Source: Candidatus Wallbacteria bacterium (GTDB lineage Bacteria > Muiribacteriota > UBA6191 > JACPRK01). From it: a stretch of DNA of 64,000 bases. Position numbers and translations under genes: made by a program. The notes under the pieces are model-generated. The model made no database searches. It was given only the letters and a program-made list of their open reading frames with translations, and was not told the DNA's origin. This document shows positions 1 through 8,649 of the stretch, in pieces; positions within the stretch are counted from its first letter, which is position 1, and the number at the start of each line of letters is the position of its first letter. Where the stretch lies: positions 1-64,000 of the forward strand of contig JACQZN010000042.1 in NCBI GenBank assembly GCA_016213845.1, given 5' to 3'.

Positions 1-46
1 CGACCTTTGCTGATCCGGTCTGCTACGCTTCCGCGCGCGAAGGACC

Positions 47-838
47 ATGGCCGGACGCGTCACAGAAGACTTCACCCGATGGTCCCGGCTGCGCGACATC
101 GGCCGGTGGTACGTCACGCGGTTCGTGGCCAACGCCGCGGCGGAGGTTCCGGCGGCGGCGCGTGTCCTGGACGCGGGCGCAGGCGAGTGCGCGTACCGGA
201 GCCTCTTCGAACACGCGGCCTACCTGGGGCTCGATCTCTCGGTCGGCGAGCCAAGCTGGAACTACCGGAACCTGGATCTGGTCGCGCGGCTCGACAGGCT
301 GCCCATCCGCTCCTGCAGCATCGACGCCGTCCTCTGCACCCAGACGCTCGAGCATGTCACAGATCCGGCGGCGTGCGTCTTCGAGATGGCCCGTACGTTG
401 AAACCCGGAGGCAAGCTCTATCTGACCGTTCCCATGTCACAGGTGGAACACCAGGTTCCCCACGACTTCTTCCGGTTCACGTCCTACGGAGTGCGGAGCC
501 TCGTCGAGCGGGCCGGCCTGGCGGGAGCCGTCGTCTTTCCGCTGGGAGGGACCCCGGCTCGCTGGGCCTACGAGCTCTCCCTGTACCTGCCTTCGATGCG
601 CCCTGGGCCGCCCCAGCACTGGTGGCGGAGCGGCCTGAATCCCGTCGTCTTGCTCGGATGGTGCCTGGTGAGGCTGGCGCAGTGGACGCTACTGGCGCTG
701 GATCGATTCGACCGCAAGCGAAATCACCCATGGGGCTGGGCCGCGGTCGCGGTGAAGCCGGCGCTCACGCAGCCGGCTGAACCTTCCGGGCCCCTCTCAT
801 GCCTCGCTGCTCCAGGAGAGCCACCACTTCAGGAGTGA
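47..838 (+). CDS. Class I SAM-dependent methyltransferase (Methyltransf_11 type)
   Basis: A 263-residue soluble protein predicted to transfer a methyl group from S-adenosylmethionine to an unknown small-molecule acceptor. The SAM-binding motif I VLDAGAGECAYRSL lies near residues 40-53, motif II (YLGLDLS) follows, a later motif IDAVLCTQTLEHV matches the family's acidic/QTLEH segment, and LKPGGKLYLTVP is the usual post-motif III strand. The start at 47 follows a short AAGGA-like site. The 3' end overlaps the convergent flavoprotein gene by 42 bases. The family is clear; the substrate cannot be read from sequence. Confidence 0.85.
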   Translation: MAGRVTEDFTRWSRLRDIGRWYVTRFVANAAAEVPAAARVLDAGAGECAYRSLFEHAAYLGLDLSVGEPSWNYRNLDLVARLDRLPIRSCSIDAVLCTQTLEHVTDPAACVFEMARTLKPGGKLYLTVPMSQVEHQVPHDFFRFTSYGVRSLVERAGLAGAVVFPLGGTPARWAYELSLYLPSMRPGPPQHWWRSGLNPVVLLGWCLVRLAQWTLLALDRFDRKRNHPWGWAAVAVKPALTQPAEPSGPLSCLAAPGEPPLQE

Positions 839-2374
839 ACGGACCATCGGGGTCAAACGAGTCCTATTGTAGGCGTCGGCCAGCTTTCGGAGCGCCTCGG
901 ACCGGGTCGGATAGGGGTGGATCGTCTTCGAGATCGCCTTGAGGCCGACGCCTGCCGTGATGGCCAGGGTCACCTCCGAGATCATCTCACCGGCATCCCG
1001 GCCCACGATCGTGGCGCCGACGATCCTGTCCGTGCCGCGCCGCACGTGCACTCGCACGAAGCCCTCCGTGTCCCCCTCGAGGATCGAGCGATCGACCTCG
1101 GCGAAGCGCTGGGTAAACGTGTCCACCTCGATGCCCTTCTTCGAAGCCTCGGCTTCGTAAAGGCCGACATGCGCAATCTCGGGCTCCGTGTACGTGCACC
1201 AGGGAATCGTCAGGGCGCTGCCTCTGCCCCGGCCGCCGAAGAGCGCATTGCCGATGACGATTCGCGCCGTCGCGTCGGCCGCGTGCGTGAACTTGTAGGG
1301 AGAGCAAATGTCTCCGGCGGCAAAAATGGCCGGGTTTGACGTGCGGAACCGGTCGTCGACGAGCACGCCTGTCCTGTCGTAGCCGACCCCGGCGGCCTCG
1401 AGGCCCAGGCCGTCCGTGTTGGGGACCCGCCCGACGCCGATCAGCACCTGGTCGACCTCCAGCGTCTGCTCCACCCCGTCCTTGCTGTAACGAAGCAGCT
1501 TGCCCGCGGGGCCCTTCGAGGCGCCTTCGATCCCGGCGGAGAGGACGAGCTGGACACCGTCACGGGCCAGGGACTCGGCGACCAGCTGGGCAGCGTCGGC
1601 GTCCTCACGGGGCAGCGCGCGCGGTTCCTTCTCGAAGAGCCACACCTCCGAGCCTAGCCTGCGAAACGCCTGAGCCAGCTCGCAGCCGATCGGACCGGCG
1701 CCGATGACGGCCAGCCTGCGGGGCAGGGACGTGAGGTTGAAGACCGTCTCGTTTGTCAGGTAGCCGGTCTCCTTCAGCCCCGCTATCGGCGGGTCCCAGG
1801 CCCGGCCGCCCGTGGCGATGACCGCCCGAGAGAATCGCAGGACCTTGTCGCCGACCCGCACGGCGTCCCGGTCGACGAAGGTCGCGGCTCCGAGGTAGAC
1901 GTCCACGCCCAGAGACTTGAAACGCTCCGCCGAGTCGTTTGGGCTGATCTCGGCGCGCAGCCGTCGCAGCCGCTCCATCACCGCGCCGAAGTCGACCTCC
2001 ACGGGTCCCGGCACCCGGACGCCGAAGGCCGCGGCACGGCGGACGGCGGCCGCCGCGCGGGAGGCGCTGATCAGCGCCTTGGAGGGAACGCACCCGACGT
2101 TCAAGCAATCGCCGCCGAGCATGTTCCGCTCGACAATGGCCACGCGCGCGCCCAGGCCCGCCGAGCCCGCAGCGCTCACCAGCCCCGCCGCGCCCGCGCC
2201 GACCGCCACGAGGTTGTAGCGCTTCGGAGGGTTCGGATGGACCCAGCCGCGGGGGCGCACGGCGTCCAGCAGCTTGCGGTTGTGCTCGTCTTGCGGGAGC
2301 TCGTGACCGGCGTCGTGGCGGTCTCGGTCGTCGGTCGTGGCGGTCGTGGCCGCGTCTGCCTGGGCTTGGCTCAT
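797..2374 (-). CDS. FAD-dependent pyridine nucleotide-disulfide oxidoreductase, MerA/Lpd-like
   Basis: A 525-residue cytosolic flavoprotein. The FAD-binding Rossmann motif is GAGAAGLVSAAG. The redox-active disulfide sits in GGDCLNVGCVPSK, a second nucleotide-binding motif GAGPIGCELAQAF lies mid-protein, and the C-terminal dimerisation domain carries a HPYPTRSE segment holding the usual His of the partner active site. These are hallmarks of the dihydrolipoamide dehydrogenase/mercuric reductase superfamily. The vicinal C-terminal cysteine pair of true mercuric reductases is absent, so mercury reduction is not supported. I start at 2374 because a strong GAGGAGAA site lies just upstream, although the frame stays open to 2518. 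The physiological substrate is unknown. Confidence 0.85.
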   Translation of the reverse strand: MSQAQADAATTATTDDRDRHDAGHELPQDEHNRKLLDAVRPRGWVHPNPPKRYNLVAVGAGAAGLVSAAGSAGLGARVAIVERNMLGGDCLNVGCVPSKALISASRAAAAVRRAAAFGVRVPGPVEVDFGAVMERLRRLRAEISPNDSAERFKSLGVDVYLGAATFVDRDAVRVGDKVLRFSRAVIATGGRAWDPPIAGLKETGYLTNETVFNLTSLPRRLAVIGAGPIGCELAQAFRRLGSEVWLFEKEPRALPREDADAAQLVAESLARDGVQLVLSAGIEGASKGPAGKLLRYSKDGVEQTLEVDQVLIGVGRVPNTDGLGLEAAGVGYDRTGVLVDDRFRTSNPAIFAAGDICSPYKFTHAADATARIVIGNALFGGRGRGSALTIPWCTYTEPEIAHVGLYEAEASKKGIEVDTFTQRFAEVDRSILEGDTEGFVRVHVRRGTDRIVGATIVGRDAGEMISEVTLAITAGVGLKAISKTIHPYPTRSEALRKLADAYNRTRLTPMVRSLLKWWLSWSSEA

Positions 2375-2570
2375 GGCTTCTCCTCGATGGGCTCCGCAGC
2401 ATACCGCGCCCAGGGAGGCTTTTCTCGGGTCCGTCGCATGTGAAGCGGGTGGGAATGCCGCCACGCGCCGGTGCTCGGCTCGCCGCCCAACGCTCGAGTG
2501 CCCTGGCACGGTGTACACTCTGGCGGCAGCGTCTCTCCACGAATCTGCCTGCTTGAAACGAGTCCGAGAA

Positions 2571-3155
2571 ATGGCTCTTTGCCGTCACGTCGCTCTGCTT
2601 CGAGGAATCAACGTCGGGGGCAACAAGCTCATCCGGATGGCCGACCTGAGAGCCGTCTTCCAGGCCCTGGGCTTCTCCTCGGTAGAGACCTACATCCAGA
2701 GCGGCAATGTGGTCTTCACAACGAAGGCGGCACGCAAGGCGACGCTGACCGAGAATATCGAAATAGCGCTCGAAGCACAGTTCGGCCACGAGGCGCGAAT
2801 CGTGCTCGTCACGTCGCAGGAGCTGAAACAGGTGGTGGACGAGGCGCCCGCAGAGTTCGGTCAGCGTCCGGACGAGTTCCGCTACGACGTCGTCTTCGTA
2901 CGGGAGCCTTCGAAGCCCGGCGAGGTGCTCCGGCAGCTGACGCCCAGGCCCGGGATCGACGCGGCCCAAGCGGGAGAGCTCGCGCTCTACTTTCGGAGGC
3001 TGTCGAGTCGAGCTTCCCAGAGCCGGTTGACGAAGCTGAACCGGCTGGCCGTGTACCAGAACGTGACCGTGCGCAACTGGAACACCACGGTCAGGCTGCT
3101 GGCGATGGCCCTGGGCAACGTACAGGGTTTCGAGGGGCAGATGGAGGAAGGCTGA
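2571..3155 (+). CDS. DUF1697 family protein
   Basis: A 194-residue protein with the typical DUF1697 opening HVALLRGINVGGNK, followed by MADLRAVFQALGF and YIQSGNVVF, and with the conserved VYQNVTVRNWNTT stretch near the C-terminus. The family is widespread in bacteria and usually annotated as hypothetical; no biochemical function is established that I can name. The start at 2571 matches the family N-terminus, though the frame extends upstream without a convincing start. It is divergent from the flavoprotein gene and is followed after 16 bases by the methyltransferase-macrodomain gene, so these two may be cotranscribed. Confidence 0.8.
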   Translation: MALCRHVALLRGINVGGNKLIRMADLRAVFQALGFSSVETYIQSGNVVFTTKAARKATLTENIEIALEAQFGHEARIVLVTSQELKQVVDEAPAEFGQRPDEFRYDVVFVREPSKPGEVLRQLTPRPGIDAAQAGELALYFRRLSSRASQSRLTKLNRLAVYQNVTVRNWNTTVRLLAMALGNVQGFEGQMEEG

Positions 3156-3171
3156 GAGCCAGAGGACGCCC

Positions 3172-4410
3172 GTGCGAGCGCTGATCCTGCCAGAGTCGGA
3201 AATCGTCCGCCAAGGCCCTGCGGGCTCGCTCGGGGCGATCTGCTGGGCGCAATGGAGGACGGAGCGAGCACTCGGAAGGCGAGGGGTCCGGTTTCGATCC
3301 ACGGACGAAGCGGAGCTGGAGCGGGCCTATTCCGCGATGTCCCCCGAGGAGTTCGCTGCCATCAACGGGCGCCAAGCCTGGGCCAACTGGCGGACCATTC
3401 CCCGCTGCCTGAGCGGCAACGTCCCCGACCGGCGCCTGCTGGTCGTCGACCTGGGGTGCGGCGCTGGAGATTCGACTGCCGTGCTGGCGTTCTGGTGCCC
3501 CGCCGGTTCGCGCGTGATCGGGTACGAACTCTCGGCTCCCCTCGCCGCCGTTGCATCTCGCCGCCGGTATCGGCACCGGACTGGCGCCACCGTCGACACG
3601 GCAATCATCGTCCAGGGCGTCGGCGGAGAGCTGCGCGATGCCGCTGGCCGCCCGCTCGCTGCGGGCAGCGTCGATCTGGTGCACTCGAGCGGCCTCGTGG
3701 GGCATCACCTGACTCGCTCGACTGTCGGCCCTCTGGTGCAGGAGCTGGCGCGCGTGGTGAGCCGCGGCGGGCACGCCTTCCTCGACGTGGGACCCACGCT
3801 CGGCGACGGCGAGCTGACGGCCTGCATGCGAGAGGCGGGCTTCCAGAGGCTCTGCCGCAAGCGCAGTTTCCGCTTCGATCCAACCGGCGAGGTCGTCTTC
3901 GTCCACGGGGCCGCCGAGGCGCCCGGCGCGCCGGAGCGCGTCCAGCTCGTGTACGGCGACCTGCTCTCACAGCCCGTCGAGGGGATCGTCAACGCCTGGA
4001 ACCGCAACGTTCTGCCCTGGTGGCTGTTGCTCCCGCAGGGCGTCTCGGGCGCCATCAAGAGAGCCGCCGGCACGGCACCCTTTCGCGAGCTCGTTGCGAA
4101 GGGGGCAATACCATTGGGCGGAGCCGTCCACACCGGAGCGGGCTGTCTTCCCTTCCGCGCGCTCATCCACGTGGCTGCCATCGACCTGACCTGGCGGGCC
4201 TCCGCGCAGTCGATCGCCGACTCGGTGACCAGCGCGATGCGGCTGGCAGAGCGGCTGGGGCTGAGCTCCGTGGCGCTCCCGGTGCTCGGCTCGGGTTCCG
4301 GCGGCTATCCGGCGGACGAAGCGCTCGGCCTCATCCTCGACACGCTCGAGCGCCTCGATTCGCCGGTGCGCGCCGTGGTGGTCCGCCACCTGCCGGGCGG
4401 GCCGGGCTGA
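3172..4410 (+). CDS. Fusion protein: SAM methyltransferase domain plus macrodomain
   Basis: A 412-residue protein in one uninterrupted frame from a GTG start. Residues about 85-255 form a class I methyltransferase fold (motif I VVDLGCGAGDS, then GYELSAPL and a VSRGGHAFLDVG strand). Residues about 260-408 look like a macrodomain: VQLVYGDLLSQPVEGIVNAW, GVSGAIKRAAG, GGAVHTGAGCLP, IHVAAID and SVALPVLGSGSGGYP follow the order of ADP-ribose-binding loops. Macrodomains bind or remove ADP-ribose or related ligands. The usual Asn-rich loop NAAN reads NAWNRN here. The pairing suggests action on an ADP-ribose-linked or nucleotide-derived substrate, which is inference. It ends 9 bases from the convergent radical SAM gene. 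Confidence 0.75.
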   Translation: MRALILPESEIVRQGPAGSLGAICWAQWRTERALGRRGVRFRSTDEAELERAYSAMSPEEFAAINGRQAWANWRTIPRCLSGNVPDRRLLVVDLGCGAGDSTAVLAFWCPAGSRVIGYELSAPLAAVASRRRYRHRTGATVDTAIIVQGVGGELRDAAGRPLAAGSVDLVHSSGLVGHHLTRSTVGPLVQELARVVSRGGHAFLDVGPTLGDGELTACMREAGFQRLCRKRSFRFDPTGEVVFVHGAAEAPGAPERVQLVYGDLLSQPVEGIVNAWNRNVLPWWLLLPQGVSGAIKRAAGTAPFRELVAKGAIPLGGAVHTGAGCLPFRALIHVAAIDLTWRASAQSIADSVTSAMRLAERLGLSSVALPVLGSGSGGYPADEALGLILDTLERLDSPVRAVVVRHLPGGPG

Positions 4411-4419
4411 GCCCTCTCG

Positions 4420-5787
4420 TCAGTGCGCCTTCAGCAGAGGGCCCGCCCAGTCGGCGTCCCCCAGCGCCAGGCCGTTGCGGCCTTCCACGTCTCGCTGGTG
4501 CATCGCATTGATGACGAGGAAGTTGGCCAGCATGAAGGGACTCCGGAAGTTCACGCGATGCCGTGCGCGGGAAAGGATGCTTCGCCACGAGTAGAACTTG
4601 CGGCGGGCTTCCAGGCAGCCCGTGGCGAGCTCCTCCGTGGTCATCCCCGTCGGCTGAAACGGAATCATGTTGTACCGGTACCGGTCGTCCAGCCACCAGG
4701 TCTCGAAGAGGAGCCGCCGCTCCTCGGCCATCCGGCGATAGAGCGGGGTTCCGGGGAAAGGAGTGACGTGATTGAAGGCAGCGATGAACAGCCCTTCTTC
4801 CTCCGCGAACCGGAGGGCCCTGCCGAAACTGGCGGGCGTGTCCTGGTCGTAGCCGAAGAGAAACGTGCCGTAGATCCGGAGGCCATGCTTTCGGAAGTTT
4901 TCCATCGCCCGGGCAGGGCCTCCCTTCATCAGATTGAATCCCTTGTTCATCTCGCGGAGGGAGCCTTCCTCCAGGGACTCGAACCCTACCAGGACCCCCT
5001 GACAGCCGCTCCGGCGCATCAGCTCCAGTGCCTCCTCGTCGAAGGCCACGTTGATGGCCGACTGGCTTACCCAGCGAACTCCGGCCGGGATCAGGGCCCG
5101 CATCAGCTCCTTGGCAGCTTCCAGGTCACTCGTGATGTTGTCATCGATGAAGAAGAACAGTTGCCCCGGCCGCCGGATGCGATTCACTTCCTCGAGGACC
5201 CGGTCTACCGGCCGGTGATTGTGACTCGATTCGAAGAACGACTGGATGGCGCAGAAATCACACCGGAACCTGCATCCCCGCGAGAACTCGACCAACTTGA
5301 TGGGCAAGTATCCCTTCCCCGCGAAGACTGCGCGCTCCGGACTTGTCAGCAGCGAGGGCCGTCCCGCCGACTGATAGAGCGGCCTGGGCCGGCCCAGGCG
5401 ATAGTCCTCGACCACTTCGGGGAAGACGCTCTCGGCCTCGCCCACCACCAGGGTCTCGCAATACTGCCCGACCTCCTCCGGGCAGAGCGTTGCGTGGAAA
5501 CCTCCCATGACCACGGGAATCCGCCGTCGCCTGTACTCGCTGGCGATCTGATACGCCCGCTTGGCGGTGTACGTCTCCACCGACATCGCCACGAGATCCG
5601 TGGGCTCGTCGAACGGGATGCTCTCCACCCGGTCGTCGTAGAAGCGTTTCTCCACGCCTCGGGGCGTCAGGGCCGCCAGCATTCCCACCGGGATGGGCTC
5701 CATCATCCAGGTCCGGATGTACTTCTTCATGCCCCGGTTCCGCCCGACGCTCGGGTGCACCAGGGTGAGGCGGAAGGGTCTTGTCAC
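4420..5787 (-). CDS. Cobalamin-binding-type radical SAM protein, copy A (last gene of the leftward operon)
   Basis: A 455-residue enzyme. Residues 1-150 resemble a B12-binding Rossmann domain (DLVAMSVETYTAKRAY, VVMGGFHATLCPEE), without an obvious DxHxxG cobalt-ligating motif. The radical SAM core follows, with the 4Fe-4S motif CRFRCDFC (C172, C176, C179), the FFFIDDN strand and a GFESLEEGSLREMNKG region. A C-terminal helical region resembles the extension of B12-radical SAM proteins such as hopanoid methylases. Such enzymes use SAM radical chemistry for methylation, C-C bond formation or rearrangement. The GTG start overlaps the stop of the upstream paralogue as GTGA, implying translational coupling. 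Substrate unknown; by context probably a lipid or acyl chain. Confidence 0.85.
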   Translation of the reverse strand: MTRPFRLTLVHPSVGRNRGMKKYIRTWMMEPIPVGMLAALTPRGVEKRFYDDRVESIPFDEPTDLVAMSVETYTAKRAYQIASEYRRRRIPVVMGGFHATLCPEEVGQYCETLVVGEAESVFPEVVEDYRLGRPRPLYQSAGRPSLLTSPERAVFAGKGYLPIKLVEFSRGCRFRCDFCAIQSFFESSHNHRPVDRVLEEVNRIRRPGQLFFFIDDNITSDLEAAKELMRALIPAGVRWVSQSAINVAFDEEALELMRRSGCQGVLVGFESLEEGSLREMNKGFNLMKGGPARAMENFRKHGLRIYGTFLFGYDQDTPASFGRALRFAEEEGLFIAAFNHVTPFPGTPLYRRMAEERRLLFETWWLDDRYRYNMIPFQPTGMTTEELATGCLEARRKFYSWRSILSRARHRVNFRSPFMLANFLVINAMHQRDVEGRNGLALGDADWAGPLLKAH

Positions 5788-7196
5788 GCCTGGTCATCCA
5801 GCCCGAGCGTCGGCGAGGCGAGCGCCGGAGCGTGGCTCACCGGCGGCTCTCGCGGGATCATCCAGTCACAGGTGTAGAACCGGTTGAGCCGATGGGCGTA
5901 GTACCTGTAGCCGAGATTGGTGGTAAGGGCCGTCCACCACGGCGCCGCGGTGTATCGGAGTCGGCGCACCAGACCGCTCGCGCTGTAACAGGCCTTCCAT
6001 GCGAGCTCCGTGCCCCGTTGAAGCTCCTCGACGGTCATCCGGGCCGGCTGAAAGACGACGTGCTGTCCGTCATAGAGCTCCCACTGGCTATGCAGCAATC
6101 GCCCCTCTGCACCGAGCGACCGGTGCAGCGGTGTTCCGGGAAAGGGAGTCACCACGGCAAATCGCGGCAGGTCAATCCTGGCCTCGATTGCAAACTCGGC
6201 GGTCCTGGCGAAGACGTCGGGAGTGTCCTCGTCCAGCCCGAAGACGAAGCAGCCCTGCAATGCAATGCCGCGCTGGTGCAGCCGGTCCACGACCTGTCCG
6301 TACTTCGCCGGGGAGTTGAACGGCTTGGAGCTCGAGCGGAGGTTGGCGCTCGATACCGATTCCAGCCCCATCAGCAATCCGCGGCAGCCGCTCCGCGCGC
6401 ACAGGTCGAGAAGAGGAAGGTCGTCGGCGAGAAGCACCGTGGACAGGCCATACCACTGGAGACGCAGCCGCAAGAGCGCCTCGAACAGTCGCTCGGCGTA
6501 GTCGCGATCGGCGATCAGGTTGAGATCGATGAACAGCGCCTGGCGCGCGCGCTGTCGCCTGATGTCCTCGACGACCTCCTCCACGGGTTTCTGAAAGGGT
6601 TTGCGTCCCCAGGCCGTGGGCACCACGCAGAACGAGCAATTGTGGACACAGCCTCGGGTGGCTTCGAAGACATTGCTGGTGAGATAGCGCCACCGAGGAA
6701 GAGCGGTCCGATCGGGAAAGGGCCGTCCCCCGATGTCCAGCCCCTCCCGCATCGTGTAACGAGCCGCCATCCGGCCGCCCACGAAGTCTCTCAGCAATCG
6801 CGGCCACTCGTCCTCGGCATAGCCCACGACAATGGCGTCTGCATGGTTCTGCGCGTCCTCCGGGGCCAAGGTCACGTGCGGCCCGCCGAGGACCACGGCA
6901 ATGCCGCGAGCGCGGAACCCTGCCGCCAGTTCGTAGGCCCGGCGCGAGGTCCCGGTGATGACGGTCATTCCGACCAGATCGACATCCAGATCGGCCGGCA
7001 CGTCGCCGATGCCCTCGTCGTAGCATCGAACCTCCGCTTCGAGCTCGGGCGGCACCAGCGCCTTGAGTGTCGGCAGGGTGAGCGGCATGTAGCGAAGGGA
7101 CTGGGTGAAGATGCCCCCGCGATGACGATAGAGCGGACCCTTGGGGCTGACGAGCGCAATACGAAGCCGGCCCGAGCGGCCCTTCTGGGAGCTCAT
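5784..7196 (-). CDS. Cobalamin-binding-type radical SAM protein, copy B (most divergent)
   Basis: A 470-residue member of the same superfamily as its neighbours. The B12-like domain spans about residues 10-150 (VDLVGMTVITGTSRRAYELA, VVLGGPHVTLAPED, VGYAEDEW). The cluster-binding motif is RGCVHNCSFC (C183, C187, C190), followed by ALFIDLNLIADRDYAERL and GLLMGLESVSS. It differs from the other three copies around the CxxxCxxC motif and in its DLNL strand, where the others read DDN. That suggests a distinct reaction or substrate. The ATG at 7196 overlaps the upstream stop as ATGA; the open frame continues upstream only as a shadow of copy C. Confidence 0.85.
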   Translation of the reverse strand: MSSQKGRSGRLRIALVSPKGPLYRHRGGIFTQSLRYMPLTLPTLKALVPPELEAEVRCYDEGIGDVPADLDVDLVGMTVITGTSRRAYELAAGFRARGIAVVLGGPHVTLAPEDAQNHADAIVVGYAEDEWPRLLRDFVGGRMAARYTMREGLDIGGRPFPDRTALPRWRYLTSNVFEATRGCVHNCSFCVVPTAWGRKPFQKPVEEVVEDIRRQRARQALFIDLNLIADRDYAERLFEALLRLRLQWYGLSTVLLADDLPLLDLCARSGCRGLLMGLESVSSANLRSSSKPFNSPAKYGQVVDRLHQRGIALQGCFVFGLDEDTPDVFARTAEFAIEARIDLPRFAVVTPFPGTPLHRSLGAEGRLLHSQWELYDGQHVVFQPARMTVEELQRGTELAWKACYSASGLVRRLRYTAAPWWTALTTNLGYRYYAHRLNRFYTCDWMIPREPPVSHAPALASPTLGLDDQA

Positions 7197-8647
7197 ATCC
7201 GCTCCCCCACCGGGAAGAACTTTCGCACGCCTTCTTCGGTGATCAGCGTCTCCGAGGCGGGCGTGGGCCGCCGGTCGGGTTCTTTGCGGCTCAGGCCGAA
7301 GAGCATCGCCTGTTTCTTGAATACCTCCTTGGCGTAGAGCGGGTTGTATCCGAGATACAGAGCCATTCGCGACACGGAGCTCAGGTGAGTCTTGAGATCC
7401 CAGATCCTGCGGAAGATGGAGCCCGCGGTGTTCCACTTCTGGCGGCAGTCCCAGCAAGCCTGGGTGAGCTCCTCGGGGCTCATGAGCTTGGGCAGGAAGG
7501 CGGCCTGATTGAAGCGATAGCCGGGATGCAGCCACCACTTGCCGTTCCAGAGCAGCCGTCCCTCCGCCTTCAGCCGGTCGTACAGCGGCGTGTTCGGATA
7601 CGGCATCAGGATGTTGAAGGCCGCGAAGCAGAACTTGTTGGCCATGGCGAAATCGAAAGTTTCGCGAATCGACTCCGGGGTGTCGAAGTCGTGGCCCAGC
7701 GTGAAGGAGGCCCACGTCTGGAGATGGTGCTTGCGCAGGATCTCCACCTGATGTTGGTACCTGTCCCAGCCAGTCTTGACCGGATTGCGCGCTTTCCCGC
7801 CCAGAAAGTTGGGGCCTTTCTTCATCCGGCGCAGGCTCTCCGGATGGATCGATTCGAATCCGATCACATTGCCCAGGCAGCCGGAGGCTTCCAGCAGATC
7901 CATCAGCTCCCCGTCCATCGTCATGTCGATGGAAGCCTGGGAAACCCACTTGATCTTGAGCGGGATCAGCGCTCGCAGGAAGGTCTTGGCCGCGCCATGG
8001 TTGGAGAGGAAGTTGTCATCGACGAAGAAGATGAAGGAGCGCTCCTGGGCAGCGATCTCGTCGAGGATTTCATGGGTTGGACGCACATAGTTGGTGTGCT
8101 GGAAGTAGACCGCCACAGCGCAAAAGTCGCAGGCGAACCGGCAGCCGCGGCCGAACTGCATCAGCGTGATCGGCAGATATCCCTTTCCGCGGAAGAGATC
8201 CCGCCGGGGCTGGAAGCCGCCGCGCTGCGGCACACCCGCACCGGCCCGGTAGACGCGCTTCAATCGATTTCGCCGGGCGTCCTCAATCGCCTCGTGCCAG
8301 TAGAGCTCCGCGTCGCCGATGCAGATGGAGTCTGCGTACTGGAGGCACTCGTCGGGGGCCAGCGTCGGCTGGAACCCTCCCATGACCACCCGCACTCCCC
8401 TTGCCCGGAATTCTGCGGCGATCTCGTAGCTGCGCCGCGCAGTGTAGGTCTCGACGGAGATCGCGACCAGGTCGGTCGGCGCGTCATAGGGAATCCCCTC
8501 CAGCCGATCGTCGTAGAGAACGCACTCCACGTCTTTCGGCGTGAGCCCGGCCAGCACGCCCAGGGGGAGGGGCTCCATACGTCCCTCGTCGACGTAGAGG
8601 CTGTGCTCCATGCGCCCGATGTTGGGCTTGATGAACGTGATCTTCAT
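7193..8647 (-). CDS. Cobalamin-binding-type radical SAM protein, copy C
   Basis: A 484-residue paralogue of copies A and D. The N-terminal B12-like domain shows YDDRLEGIPYDAPTDLVA, the shared SVETYTARRSYEIA stretch and VVMGGFQPTLAPDE. The radical SAM motif is GRGCRFACDFC (C169, C173, C176), followed by SFIFFVDDNFLSNHGAAKTF and VIGFESIHPESLRRMKKG. A long C-terminal region contains WWLHPGYRFNQAAF and ELTQACWDCRQKW. Only two bases separate the stop of copy D from this ATG. The three-copy conservation of D-D-N and GFES strands points to a common ancestor and probably a shared class of substrate. Confidence 0.85.
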   Translation of the reverse strand: MKITFIKPNIGRMEHSLYVDEGRMEPLPLGVLAGLTPKDVECVLYDDRLEGIPYDAPTDLVAISVETYTARRSYEIAAEFRARGVRVVMGGFQPTLAPDECLQYADSICIGDAELYWHEAIEDARRNRLKRVYRAGAGVPQRGGFQPRRDLFRGKGYLPITLMQFGRGCRFACDFCAVAVYFQHTNYVRPTHEILDEIAAQERSFIFFVDDNFLSNHGAAKTFLRALIPLKIKWVSQASIDMTMDGELMDLLEASGCLGNVIGFESIHPESLRRMKKGPNFLGGKARNPVKTGWDRYQHQVEILRKHHLQTWASFTLGHDFDTPESIRETFDFAMANKFCFAAFNILMPYPNTPLYDRLKAEGRLLWNGKWWLHPGYRFNQAAFLPKLMSPEELTQACWDCRQKWNTAGSIFRRIWDLKTHLSSVSRMALYLGYNPLYAKEVFKKQAMLFGLSRKEPDRRPTPASETLITEEGVRKFFPVGERI

Positions 8648-8649
8648 CC

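Noticed and set aside
797-2374. Mercuric reductase
   Set aside because: The protein is in the superfamily but lacks the vicinal C-terminal cysteines and no mer genes are nearby.
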